64,000 nt of DNA from Saccharopolyspora erythraea NRRL 2338 (GTDB taxonomy: Bacteria; Actinomycetota; Actinomycetes; Mycobacteriales; Pseudonocardiaceae): positions 2,345,584 through 2,409,583 of the forward strand of contig NC_009142.1 in NCBI RefSeq assembly GCF_000062885.1, given 5' to 3'. The notes under the pieces were generated by a model, which was not told the origin of the DNA, searched no databases, and saw only the letters and a list, made by a program, of their open reading frames with translations. The first letter of the stretch is position 1, and each line of letters starts with the position of its first letter. Both the position numbers and the translations under genes were made by a program. Shown here piece by piece: positions 29,798 to 38,377 of the stretch.

Positions 29798-31378
29798 ATG
29801 CACCAGCCGGAAACCGACAGGACAAGCCGTCGAAGCGAACGAACCGGACACCTGCACCCGGCGGGCGACCTCGCGGCGAGCCCGTTCCGCGCCGACCGCG
29901 ACCGGGTGTCGAGCTCGGCGTTCTTCGCCCGACTGGGCGGGGTCACCCAGGTCGTCAGCCCGAGCGGTTCCGGGCTGCTGCTGCACAACCGGCTGACCCA
30001 CAGCCTCAAGGTCGCCAACGTCGCCCGCGCCCTGGCCGAGCGGCTTTCGGCCGGCAGGCGCGAAGTCGAGCTGCTGGAGCGCCTCGGCGGGTGCGACGTC
30101 GACGTGGTGGAGGCCGCCGCGCTCGGGCACGACCTCGGCCACCCGCCGTTCGGGCACCTCGGGGAGAGCGTCCTGGACCGGCTGGCCAGGCAGCGCTTCG
30201 ACCTGCCCGACGGCTTCGAGGGCAACGCGCAGTCGTTCCGCATCGTCAGCCGGATAGACGTGCGCGGCGTCGGCGCCGAGGGCCTCGACCTGACCGCGGC
30301 CGTCCGGGCGGCGCTGCTGAAGTACCCGTGGACGCGGCTCTCCCGCCCGCAGCCGCACCCCCGCGACATGCCGTCGCCGCCGCGTGGCGCGTCCGAACCC
30401 GAGGACGCGCCGGGCACCGGCTCGGCGAAGTTCTCCTGCTACGTCACCGAACTGGGCGACATGCGGGACTGCCGGGCCGCCTTCGCCGGCCGCATCGCCG
30501 AGTGGCAGCAGACGATCGAGGCGTCGATCATGGACACCGCCGACGACATCGCCTACGCGATCCACGACCTCGAGGACTTCCACCGCGTCGGCATCCTCCA
30601 GCACACCACCGTCTCGCAGGAGCTGACCTCGTGGCTGGGGCAGTTCACCGAGCTGGCCACGCTGACCGACGCCGAGCTCGCGGGCTCCGGCCAGCGGCAG
30701 GGCCGGTCGCTGGAGTGGCTGCGGCGCAGGCTGCACGCCAAGGACTCGTGGATCGCCGACGACGAGGCGTTCGTCAGCGCGGTGAAAAAGGTCGTGGCCA
30801 ACCTGGTCACCAAGCTGCTGGAGGTCCCGTTCGACCGCTCCAAGCAGGCCGAGCAGTCGGTCGCGGCGTTCTCGGGTGAATGGACGCAGCGGCTCGTGGA
30901 GGGCATCGAGCTGCACGAACACCCGACGACCCGGTCCGGCCACGTCGCCCTCGCGGTCGACCAGTGGCACGAGGTGCAGGTGCTCAAGTTCGTGCACCGC
31001 CACTTCGTCCTCCAGCGCCCCGACCTCGCGCTGCACCAGCGCGGCCAGGACAGGCTGCTGAGCAAGCTGGTCGAGGCGCTGGACAACTGGCTCATCGACC
31101 GCAGCGAGGCGGCCCGGCTCCCGCACCGGCTGCGCGACCTGTTCGACGGGGCCCGCGCCGAGTTCGAGGAGCTGCGGGCCGAGGAGCCGGAGCTGCTGGT
31201 CCGGCCCGGTGAGGCGCTGCCGACCGGCAGCGAGGGCGAGCAGCACCTCGAACGGATGGCCCGCGGGCGGGCGGTGGTCGACTTCATCGCGTCGCTGACC
31301 GACGACCAGGCCGCCGCGCTGCTGGAGGCGCTGTCCGGTCGCACGACGCAGTTGTGGAGCGACACGTTTGTCCTCTAA
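29798..31378 (+). CDS. dgt: Deoxyguanosinetriphosphate triphosphohydrolase-like protein
   Basis: 526 aa from ATG 29798 (GTG at 29792 is in frame two codons earlier). HD-domain dNTPase releasing triphosphate from dGTP. Motifs: SSAFFARLGGVTQVVSPSGSG, LLHNRLTHSLKVANVARAL (first His), AAALGHDLGHPPFGHLGE (HD pair), FEGNAQSFRIVSR and SIMDTADDIAYAIHDLEDF (final Asp). Long C-terminal helical region. Its 3' end overlaps the acVLRF1 gene. Confidence 0.93.
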   Translation: MHQPETDRTSRRSERTGHLHPAGDLAASPFRADRDRVSSSAFFARLGGVTQVVSPSGSGLLLHNRLTHSLKVANVARALAERLSAGRREVELLERLGGCDVDVVEAAALGHDLGHPPFGHLGESVLDRLARQRFDLPDGFEGNAQSFRIVSRIDVRGVGAEGLDLTAAVRAALLKYPWTRLSRPQPHPRDMPSPPRGASEPEDAPGTGSAKFSCYVTELGDMRDCRAAFAGRIAEWQQTIEASIMDTADDIAYAIHDLEDFHRVGILQHTTVSQELTSWLGQFTELATLTDAELAGSGQRQGRSLEWLRRRLHAKDSWIADDEAFVSAVKKVVANLVTKLLEVPFDRSKQAEQSVAAFSGEWTQRLVEGIELHEHPTTRSGHVALAVDQWHEVQVLKFVHRHFVLQRPDLALHQRGQDRLLSKLVEALDNWLIDRSEAARLPHRLRDLFDGARAEFEELRAEEPELLVRPGEALPTGSEGEQHLERMARGRAVVDFIASLTDDQAAALLEALSGRTTQLWSDTFVL

Positions 31379-32042
31379 GTCGAGGCAGCTCCCGGGCGGT
31401 GGCCGCGCGGTGGAGGTGGCGCCGGAACGGCTGGAGGGCTGGTTCCGGCGCTTCGCCGACGGCCACGGCGGTGCGGTGGGCACCCGCGTCGCGCCGCAGC
31501 GGGTCGAAGTCCGTGCGGCCGACGGTGCCCGCGCGGCCGTCGACGTCCCGTTCGCTCCGCTGGCCCCGCCGCACGGCGATGCCGAGGGGCTGGAGGTGGC
31601 TTCACTGGTCGAGCACGTGACCACCCCGCGCACGGTCGGCCTCGTGCTGGTCCGGCTCGGAGCGCACAGCGTGGGGGTCAGCAGGGGCGGCCGGGTGGAG
31701 CGCTCGAGCACCGACCGGCACCTGGTCCACGGCAGGAACAAGGCGGGCGGCTGGTCGCAGCAGCGGTTCGCCCGGCGCCGGGAGGGCCAGTCGCGGCGCG
31801 CGCTCGAGGCGGCCGCCGACGCGGTGGCCCGCGTGCTGCTGCCCGAGCGCGACGAGCTCGACGCCGTCGTCCTCGGCGGCGACCGCCAGGCCCTGGACGC
31901 GCTGCGCGCGGACCCCAGGCTCACGACCCTGCTGGCCTCGGCCGAGCCGCGCGTGCTCGACGTGCCCGAGCCGCGGCGGACCGTCCTCGACGAGGCGGCC
32001 CGCCGAGCCATCGCGGTCGAGGTCCAGATCCACGACGCGTGA
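31368..32042 (+). CDS. acVLRF1-type peptidyl-tRNA hydrolase / release factor
   Basis: 224 aa from TTG 31368, overlapping the dgt end by 11 bases, with GGAG nine bases upstream; no better ATG or GTG exists near the conserved start. VLRF1 is an eRF1-fold domain. The conserved region is VGLVLVRLGAHSVGVSRGGRVERSSTDRHLVHGRNKAGGWSQQRFARRREGQ-like and carries the catalytic Gln pair in GGWSQQRFARRR. The family (Vms1/ANKZF1 relatives) cuts peptidyl-tRNA on stalled 60S-type or 50S subunits, so a ribosome-rescue role is likely. Confidence 0.85.
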   Translation: MSSKSRQLPGGGRAVEVAPERLEGWFRRFADGHGGAVGTRVAPQRVEVRAADGARAAVDVPFAPLAPPHGDAEGLEVASLVEHVTTPRTVGLVLVRLGAHSVGVSRGGRVERSSTDRHLVHGRNKAGGWSQQRFARRREGQSRRALEAAADAVARVLLPERDELDAVVLGGDRQALDALRADPRLTTLLASAEPRVLDVPEPRRTVLDEAARRAIAVEVQIHDA

Positions 32043-32241
32043 GCGGCACTCGCATACGGCGACGAGGTCTCGGAGGGTGGTGACACCGCCACTGCCGGTG
32101 ACGGTCGTTGACGGGGAAGTTGATGGGAAACCGCGTGCGGGCAGTCACCGGTGGCCGTCCGGCACGCGGGTCATGCAACACGGAGTGCCGCCGAAGTGAG
32201 CGCCCGGACGGACAGTTGCCGCGGTTTTCACCAGGCACGAC

Positions 32242-32268
32242 GCCGATCTGCACGCGCGGCAGATCGGC
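32242..32268 (+). terminator. Hairpin downstream of dgt-acVLRF1
   Basis: GCCGATCTGC and GCAGATCGGC make a perfect 10-bp stem with a 7-nt loop, flanked by direct copies of GGCACGACGCCGA. It lies in the 575-bp gap 32043-32617, 200 bp after the stop. There is no T-tract, so it is only a candidate terminator. Confidence 0.35.
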
Positions 32269-32449
32269 ACGACGCCGACCTGCTTGCACGGACAGTCGAC
32301 ACCCCACCGTGCCCCGCCCTCCCGCGCCCGGATCGCCGCGCCGCGATGTCCTGCACGTCCACCCGCCGACCTCGGCACGCCCCGCGCCGCCACCGCGCGA
32401 TGTGAGCAAGCCGATTCAGGTGGCCGGAAATCCGCTGGACGGCCACCGG

Positions 32450-32572
32450 TACACTCGACGGGTGGTTCGTGAGCGCCCCGTAGTCCGGGTTCGGGTTACC
32501 AGAAGAACCCGGCAAGCCTATTAGCGGCGACTGCGCTCACCGGTCTCGAGCCTGGTCCGGGCCCGACCGGTG
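32450..32572 (+). promoter_or_regulatory. Promoter and candidate attenuator of the ABC-F gene
   Basis: TACACT (32450-32455) is a -10 whose start point would fall at 32461-32462, exactly the GTG of the leader ORF. Hairpin A (CCGGGTTC/GAACCCGG, 32485-32512) lies inside the ORF. Hairpin B (CACCGGTC/GACCGGTG, 32538-32572) lies after its stop and before the ABC-F RBS (GGAG, 32608-32611). Short leader ORF plus mutually placed hairpins is the layout of ribosome-mediated attenuation, known for antibiotic-induced ABC-F genes. The mechanism here is inference. Confidence 0.5.
32462..32524 (+). CDS. Leaderless 20-residue leader peptide
   Basis: GTG 32462 to TAG 32524, 20 codons, with seven Arg and six Val and the ending RRTRQAY. 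It would start at the 5' end of the mRNA. Its 3' half forms hairpin A, so translating ribosomes would melt that hairpin. Confidence 0.45.
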   Translation: MVRERPVVRVRVTRRTRQAY

Positions 32573-32617
32573 GGCGTTCGTGTGTGAACGCTCGACCACC
32601 GACTTCCGGAGTTTTCC

Positions 32618-34246
32618 TTGATCTCTGCCACCGGCCTGGAACTGCGTGCGGGCTCCCGCATCCTGCTGTCCGAAGCGACGCTGCGCGTCCAGCCGGGCGA
32701 CCGCATCGGCCTGGTGGGCCGCAACGGCGCGGGCAAGACGACCACGCTGCGAGTGCTCGCCGGCGAGGGCCAGCCGTACGCGGGTGAGGTGCTGCGCCGC
32801 GGGGAGCTCGGCTACCTGCCGCAGGACCCCCGCGAGGGCGACCTGTCGGTCACCGCCAAGGACCGGGTGCTCTCCGCCCGGGGCCTCGACCAGCTCCTGC
32901 GCGACATGGAGAAGGCGCAGTCGGAGATGGCCGAGCTGGCCGACGACCGCCAGCGGGACAAGGCGGTCGCCCGCTACGGGCGGCTGGAGGAGCGCTTCGC
33001 CGCCCGCGGCGGCTACGCGGCCGAGAGCGAGGCGGGCCGGATCTGCAGCAACCTCGGCCTGGCCGACCGGGTGCTCAGCCAGCCGCTGCGCACGCTCTCC
33101 GGGGGGCAGCGGCGCCGCGTCGAGCTCGCCCGCATCCTGTTCGCCGCCTCCGAGGCGGGACCGGGCGGCAGGTCGGCGACCACGCTGCTGCTGGACGAGC
33201 CGACCAACCACCTCGACGCCGACTCGATCAACTGGCTGCGCGACTTCCTCAAGGCCCACGACGGCGGGCTCGTGGTCATCAGCCACGACGTCGACCTGCT
33301 GGCCGCCGTGGTGAACAAGGTGTGGTTCCTCGACGCGATCCGCGGCGAGGCCGACGTCTACAACATGGACTGGAAGCGCTACCAGGAGGCGCGGGCCGCG
33401 GACGAGAAGCGCCGCAGGCGCGAGCGCGCCAACGCCGAGAAGAAGGCGTCGGCGCTGATGGCCCAGGCCGACAAGATGCGCGCCAAGGCGACCAAGGCGG
33501 TCGCCGCCCAGAACATGGCGCGCCGCGCCGAGAAGCTGGTCGCGGGCCTGGACGCCGAGCAGGCGCAGGAGAAGGTCGCCAAGATCCGCTTCCCCGACCC
33601 GGCTCCCTGCGGTCGCACGCCGCTGACCGCTGACGGGCTGTCGAAGTCCTACGGCTCCCTGGAGATCTTCACCGGCGTCGATCTTGCCGTCGACCGCGGC
33701 TCCAAGGTCGTGGTGCTCGGCCTCAACGGTGCGGGCAAGACGACCCTGCTGCGGCTGCTGGGCGGGATGGAAAAGCCCGACTCCGGTGCCATCGTCCCTG
33801 GTCACGGGCTCCGGTTGGGTTACTACGCCCAGGAGCACGAGACGCTGGACCACGACGCGTCCGTGTGGGAGAACGTGCGCAGCGCGGCACCGGACACCCC
33901 CGAGCAGCAGCTTCGCACGCTGCTGGGCGCGTTCCTGTTCAGCGGTGAGCAGCTCCAGCAGCCCGCGGGCACGCTTTCCGGTGGCGAGAAGACCCGGCTC
34001 GCGCTGGCGGGCCTGGTTTCCAGCGCCGCCAACGTCCTGCTGCTCGACGAGCCGACGAACAACCTCGACCCCGCCAGCCGCGAGCAGGTGCTGGACGCGC
34101 TGCGCAGCTTCACGGGCGCGGTCGTGCTGGTCACGCACGACCCCGGAGCGGTTGAGGCATTGCAACCGGAACGGGTGATCCTCCTCCCGGACGGTACCGA
34201 GGACCACTGGTCAGCGGACTACCTGGAGCTGGTCCAGCTCGCCTGA
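32618..34246 (+). CDS. ABC-F ribosome-associated ATPase
   Basis: 542 aa from TTG 32618 with GGAG six bases upstream. Two ABC domains, no membrane segments: Walker A VGRNGAGKTTTLRVLAG and LGLNGAGKTTLLRLLGG; signatures LSGGQRRRVELARIL and LSGGEKTRLALAGL; Walker B TLLLDEPTNHLD and VLLLDEPTNNLD. Between them is a charged interdomain linker rich in Lys/Arg (DEKRRRRERANAEKK). ABC-F proteins bind the ribosomal E site and protect from antibiotics or relieve stalling. The gene order ABC-F, small HTH, enoyl-CoA hydratase resembles the Rv1473/Rv1473A/echA12 neighbourhood of M. tuberculosis. Confidence 0.92.
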   Translation: MISATGLELRAGSRILLSEATLRVQPGDRIGLVGRNGAGKTTTLRVLAGEGQPYAGEVLRRGELGYLPQDPREGDLSVTAKDRVLSARGLDQLLRDMEKAQSEMAELADDRQRDKAVARYGRLEERFAARGGYAAESEAGRICSNLGLADRVLSQPLRTLSGGQRRRVELARILFAASEAGPGGRSATTLLLDEPTNHLDADSINWLRDFLKAHDGGLVVISHDVDLLAAVVNKVWFLDAIRGEADVYNMDWKRYQEARAADEKRRRRERANAEKKASALMAQADKMRAKATKAVAAQNMARRAEKLVAGLDAEQAQEKVAKIRFPDPAPCGRTPLTADGLSKSYGSLEIFTGVDLAVDRGSKVVVLGLNGAGKTTLLRLLGGMEKPDSGAIVPGHGLRLGYYAQEHETLDHDASVWENVRSAAPDTPEQQLRTLLGAFLFSGEQLQQPAGTLSGGEKTRLALAGLVSSAANVLLLDEPTNNLDPASREQVLDALRSFTGAVVLVTHDPGAVEALQPERVILLPDGTEDHWSADYLELVQLA

Positions 34247-34470
34247 GCGAGGCGTGGGACCCCCGAATCGGGTGCCAATACCACGAGCAAGCAGAGTCCC
34301 GGGGCTACTACGTATGGATTAGTGCATTCCGGTGATCGACGGGGTGTGAACCTCGGCCGGCGGCAGATCTTTTTTCATGATCGCCTGGCGTTTGCGGCTT
34401 TCCTGTTCGATCATTGCGCTGACAGGGGTCGCGAGCGGCCCGACCTGCTCGGAGGGAAGGCGGGGACACT

Positions 34471-34680
34471 GTGGCTGACCTGAAGAAAGGTGCGCGTATC
34501 ACCGGAAGCGCACGGGACAAGCTTGCCAGTGACCTGAAGAAGAAGTACGAGAAGGGGGCCAGCATCCGCGCTCTGGCGGAGGCGACCGGCCGGTCCTACG
34601 GATTCGTCCACCGGGTTCTGAGCGAATCCGGTGTGCAGCTCCGGGGCCGCGGTGGCGCGACCCGGACCAAGAAGAAGTGA
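34471..34680 (+). CDS. Small helix-turn-helix protein (Rv1473A-like)
   Basis: 69 aa from GTG 34471 with GGAGGGAAGGCGGGG upstream. Basic ends surround one HTH: YEKGASIRALAEATGRSYGFVHRVLSESGV, similar to Cro/resolvase-type recognition units. Conserved beside ABC-F genes in actinobacteria; probably a nucleoid or regulatory DNA-binding protein. The 224-bp gap before it contains a T6 run at about 34369-34375. Confidence 0.85.
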   Translation: MADLKKGARITGSARDKLASDLKKKYEKGASIRALAEATGRSYGFVHRVLSESGVQLRGRGGATRTKKK

Positions 34681-34839
34681 GTACGAGCGACACCTGTCGC
34701 CGACCGCGCAAGGCCGGACGGGGCGTGATCGCGCGCCGAGCCGCCCGGTGAGGTCGATGTCCTGCTCACGCGGCAGCTCCTTGATCGGCAGGTACGCTTG
34801 GCGCCGACCGATCAACGCAAATCTGCATCGGAGGGTCGC

Positions 34840-35646
34840 GTGGCGGAGTCGACAGTGGACGCCGACCTGCTGGATCGTGGCGGTGTGGGGCTCACGATCC
34901 AGGGTCGGCGTGCCACGATCACTCTGAATCGTCCGGACAAGCTCAACGCGCAGACCCCGCAGACCTGGTACGCGCTGCGGGAGATCGGTCAGAGCCTGGA
35001 TTCCGACATCCGGGTCGTGGTCGTGCGCGGTGAGGGCAGGGCCTTCTCCGCGGGACTGGACCGCAGGCTGTTCGGTTTCGACGAGGTCGAGGGTTCGCCC
35101 GGCGTGATGTCGCTGGGCAGGCGGCCCACGGAGCAGGCCGACGCCGAGATCGCCGGTTTCCAGCAGGGCTTCAGCTGGCTGCGCGATCCCGACCGCGTGA
35201 CCATCGCGGCCGTGCAGGGCCACGCCATCGGCGCGGGGTTCCAGCTCGCGCTGGCCTGCGACATGCGGGTGCTGGCCACCGACGCGCGGCTGCGGATGGC
35301 CGAGACGACGCTGGGTCTGGTGCCGGACCTGGGCGGCACGTTGCCGCTGGTCCGGGCCGTGGGCTACGCCAAGGCGGTGGAGATCTGCCTGAGCGGTCGC
35401 GAGGTGACGGCCGAGGAGGCGGAGCGGATCGGCCTGGCCAACTCGGTGGTGCCCGCCGAGGAGCTGGACAGCGCCGTCGACCAGCTCGCCGAGGCCGTGG
35501 CCGCGCCGCCGGCCGGCGCCACCCGCGAGACGCTCGCGCTGCTCGCCCAGGCCGAGGAGGCCGTGGAGCTGGAGCAGCAGCTGGCCGCGGAGCGCTCGGC
35601 GCAGCTGCGGCGCATCACCGAGATGATCGAGCTGCACGAAGTCTGA
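34840..35646 (+). CDS. Enoyl-CoA hydratase/isomerase family protein
   Basis: 268 aa from GTG 34840 with GGAGGG five bases upstream. Crotonase fold: RRATITLNRPDKLNAQT, oxyanion-hole GEGRAFSAGLDRRLFGF, then VQGHAIGAGFQLALACDMRVLATDARLRMAETTLGLVPDLGGTLPLVRAVG. Both Glu positions (near AETTLGL) typical of hydratases need comparison; substrate unknown, probably a fatty acyl-CoA. Confidence 0.88.
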   Translation: MAESTVDADLLDRGGVGLTIQGRRATITLNRPDKLNAQTPQTWYALREIGQSLDSDIRVVVVRGEGRAFSAGLDRRLFGFDEVEGSPGVMSLGRRPTEQADAEIAGFQQGFSWLRDPDRVTIAAVQGHAIGAGFQLALACDMRVLATDARLRMAETTLGLVPDLGGTLPLVRAVGYAKAVEICLSGREVTAEEAERIGLANSVVPAEELDSAVDQLAEAVAAPPAGATRETLALLAQAEEAVELEQQLAAERSAQLRRITEMIELHEV

Positions 35647-35659
35647 CCCGATGTGCGAG

Positions 35660-35688
35660 GGGCCCGGTGGTCACTGACCACCGGGCCC
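35660..35688. terminator. Strong bidirectional hairpin terminator
   Basis: GGGCCCGGTGGTCA and its exact complement, separated by one base, lie between the convergent echA-like and SIS genes, followed by TT. Confidence 0.75.
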
Positions 35689-35707
35689 TTCGGCGTGCGT
35701 GTGCGGG

Positions 35708-36448
35708 CTACTGGAGACCGGGCACGCGCTCGCCGTAGTGCGCCAGGTTGGCGGCGTTGGCCTCGTCGCCGCCGATGGTGTTGGAGCTGCGCCAGACCGG
35801 CAGGTCGACGCCCGCCTCGCGGGCCGCTTCGTGCAGCTCCACCAGCAGCAGGTTCCACACGTGGACGTTGGTCAGCGAGGACAGCGGGGCGGTGACCGGG
35901 GCGTGCGGCGGGTAGCTCGCGTCACCGCCGGGGACCAGCGTGTCCAGCACGATGGTGGCCTGTTCGGCAAGCGTCGTCCCGGCGCGCTTGGGTGCCTCGG
36001 CGCTGGCGGTGGGGGAGGTGACCGCGACGACCGGCGAGCCCGCCGAGCGCGCCGTCATCGCGAGCTCGACCGGGTAGGGGTTGACCCCGGAGTTGGAGAA
36101 CACCACCAGCGCGTCGGTGCCGCCGCGGAACCCGGCCTCGGTGATCACCAGCTCGGCGAGTCCGGTGCGGCGTTCGGTCCTGGTGCTGGGCACCGCGCCG
36201 TGCAGCGGCAGCAGGTCGGGGTGGTAGAGCGGCCGGATCGCGGCCAGGCCGCCCGCCCGGTAGAAGGTCTCCATCACTCCGGCGAGTGAATGTCCGGCGC
36301 CCGCGGTGTAGATCAGGCCGTCGGAGCGGATGCAGTCGAGCAGGCGGGCGGCGGCGTCGCGCAGTCCGGCGGCGTTGTGCTCACCCACCTCGCGCAGGTG
36401 GGCGAGGCTGTGTTCGGCGTGTGCGGACACGGACGCGTTCTCGGGCAT
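35708..36448 (-). CDS. SIS domain protein (UPF0309-like)
   Basis: 246 aa from ATG 36448 with CAGGAG ten bases upstream. Sugar isomerase fold: GLIYTAGAGHSLAGVMETFYRAGGLA, then DALVVFSNSGVNPYPVELAMTARSAGSPVVAVTS with the phosphosugar-binding Ser residues. It probably binds or isomerises a phosphosugar such as N-acetylmuramate or hexosamine phosphate. Divergent from the TetR gene, which may control it. Confidence 0.85.
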   Translation of the reverse strand: MPENASVSAHAEHSLAHLREVGEHNAAGLRDAAARLLDCIRSDGLIYTAGAGHSLAGVMETFYRAGGLAAIRPLYHPDLLPLHGAVPSTRTERRTGLAELVITEAGFRGGTDALVVFSNSGVNPYPVELAMTARSAGSPVVAVTSPTASAEAPKRAGTTLAEQATIVLDTLVPGGDASYPPHAPVTAPLSSLTNVHVWNLLLVELHEAAREAGVDLPVWRSSNTIGGDEANAANLAHYGERVPGLQ

Positions 36449-36556
36449 GGGCGGGCGCTCCTGGCGGGCGACAACAGGGTTCCGAGGAGGTCTATACCAA
36501 TGCCGCGACACGGTCAACCGCGTTCACCCCTCCCACCGCGCGGCCCGTGACGGCGA

Positions 36557-36580
36557 TAGGCTGTTGATCACGTCATGACG
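36557..36580 (+). promoter_or_regulatory. -10 and palindrome between SIS and TetR genes
   Basis: TAGGCT (36557-36562) followed by the 10-bp palindrome CGTCATGACG (36571-36580), 20 bp before the TetR ATG. A likely autoregulatory TetR operator by position. Confidence 0.4.
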
Positions 36581-36600
36581 ATCGAGCCGCCAGGGGACGC

Positions 36601-37224
36601 ATGCCGCAGAGAGGCAACCGACGTGAACTGCTCGCGGAGTCCGCGATCGAGGTGCTCGCCAGGGAGGGCGGCCGCGGGCTGACCCACCGCGCGATCGACC
36701 GCGAGGCCGGGGTGCCGGAGGGGACCACCAAGAACTACCACCCGACCCGCAGTTCGCTGTTCATCGCCGTGGCCCGCCACATCGCCGCCGAGCACACCTC
36801 CGCGTTGCGCGAGCTGCGCGAACGGATGCCCGAAGGCCTGAACAAGAACGACATCGCCACCCTCTACGCGACGATGCTGCGGCGCATGGTCACCGACGCC
36901 CGCTCGAGGTTCCTCGCCCTGTTCGAGCTGCACCTGGAAGGCGTGCGCAGGCCCGAGGTGCGCTCCGCGCTCGGCGAGATCGCACTGGCCAACGTGGACA
37001 CGGCGGTGCACCTGCACGCCGCCGTCGGCGAGCGCATCAGCCAGCGGGGCGGTGCGCTGCTGGAGGCCGGGATGCTCGGGGTGGCGCTGACGATGCTCAG
37101 CCAGCCCGACGACGTGTTGCGCCAGACGGGCTTCGACGACGCCGAAGCGCTGGCCAGGGCGCTGCTGTCCATGACGACCACGAGCGGTCCGGTGCCCGGC
37201 GTGCTGCGCGGTCGCGCGAGCTGA
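36601..37224 (+). CDS. TetR/AcrR-family transcriptional regulator
   Basis: 207 aa from ATG 36601. N-terminal HTH: RRELLAESAIEVLAREGGRGLTHRAIDREAGVPEGTTKNYHPTRSSLF. The recognition helix carries EGTTKNYHPT rather than the common KGTLYYHF. The C-terminal ligand domain is helical. Ligand unknown; the divergent SIS gene is the most obvious target. Confidence 0.9.
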   Translation: MPQRGNRRELLAESAIEVLAREGGRGLTHRAIDREAGVPEGTTKNYHPTRSSLFIAVARHIAAEHTSALRELRERMPEGLNKNDIATLYATMLRRMVTDARSRFLALFELHLEGVRRPEVRSALGEIALANVDTAVHLHAAVGERISQRGGALLEAGMLGVALTMLSQPDDVLRQTGFDDAEALARALLSMTTTSGPVPGVLRGRAS

Positions 37225-37420
37225 CCGGCACGCGGTGGCGCTTCGGGTCCGGAATGTCACGCACGGTAGCCTTTGTCCGTCCCAGGTGCTGCTGGTCGGC
37301 CGGTCGGCGTGGCTTGGCATCATGACCGGCGGAGTCCTTCGCGCAACGAGTCCAGGGGCGTCCCGCGGGCGCCTGTGAGCCAGTGGATTTGTCCCAAGAG
37401 CCATTGGATGTAGGGAAGGC

Positions 37421-38137
37421 ATGTCGAATCCGCCATCGCAAGACGAGTCGGGTCCCCTCGAACCCCCCGCCGCGGTGTTCGCGCGGCTGTCGGATGTTCC
37501 GCTGGACGTCGTCGACAAGCTGATCGAGACCACCAACGCCGTCTACGGCGACCTCAACAAGGTGCACGGTCACCCGTACTGGGGTGACCTCGTCTTCCAC
37601 CAGGGCGCGGCGATGCGGGCGCTGAAGGAGGCACGCGAGTGCCTCGAAGGGCTGCGTGCCGAGGCGATCGGGGCCCGCAACACCGAGCTGGGCGTCACGG
37701 TCGCGACCGCGGTGATCGACGGAGACCGCCACTACGCGCAGACCGATGACGACAAGGCCACGCTGGTCAACCGGGTGCTGCGCCCGCAGTCCAAGCGCGC
37801 CGCGCACCTGTTCGTGTGGGACCGGCCGTTCGACAACGAGGAGATCGCCGGGCCCTACCAGCAGGTGCGGGTGGTGACCGACCCCGAGGCCGAGGTCGGC
37901 GTCCTCAACTACACCGAGGAGACCGAGGAGGGCGAGCTGCGCTCCTGGCACACCCTCAACCCGCAGCCGCTGCCCGACCCTCCCGCGCTGCGGTTCGACG
38001 CGGGCAGCGCGCTGCGCTTCCCGCGCGACTCCGTCCTGCCGTTCCGCGATCTGCGTGCCGCGCTGCTGGAGTACTCGCGCGACGGCCTGCGCCCGGAGGC
38101 CGTCCAGTGGCAGTCCGCCCGGTGGGGTGACGTGTAG
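37421..38137 (+). CDS. Orphan Imm1-like immunity family protein
   Basis: 238 aa from ATG 37421. The N-terminal part contains VYGDLNKVHGHPYWGDLVFHQGAAM and a conserved helix. The C-terminal part, from VGVLNYTEETEEGELRSWHT to LPFRDLRAALLEYSRDGLRPEAVQWQ, resembles the end of the Imm1 immunity family of polymorphic toxin systems. No toxin gene lies beside it, so it would be an orphan. Assignment is by motif only. Confidence 0.5.
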   Translation: MSNPPSQDESGPLEPPAAVFARLSDVPLDVVDKLIETTNAVYGDLNKVHGHPYWGDLVFHQGAAMRALKEARECLEGLRAEAIGARNTELGVTVATAVIDGDRHYAQTDDDKATLVNRVLRPQSKRAAHLFVWDRPFDNEEIAGPYQQVRVVTDPEAEVGVLNYTEETEEGELRSWHTLNPQPLPDPPALRFDAGSALRFPRDSVLPFRDLRAALLEYSRDGLRPEAVQWQSARWGDV

Positions 38138-38151
38138 TCGACGTGAGCCCG

Positions 38152-38183
38152 ACGGCCCCGACCGCACGCGCGGTCGGGGCCGT
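38152..38183 (+). terminator. Strong hairpin terminator
   Basis: A perfect 14-bp stem (38152-38165 with 38170-38183, ACGGCCCCGACCGC) with a 4-nt loop, starting 14 bp after the Imm1-like stop and followed by TC. Confidence 0.7.
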
Positions 38184-38377
38184 TCGCGCTTCGGCGGGCG
38201 TTTTCGCCGCCGCCTTCGGCATCTCGCCGTGGCACGTGGTGAGGCCGGCCGGAACCCGCTGCGTAACGGTTCGGTACAGGTGCGTGACGAGACTCGGCGA
38301 CATTGGCCTGTTAAGCATTGACGACCAGCGCCTGTTGATGGTTCTTTCTTCTCACTCACCGCGAAGGAGTGGTCGAC

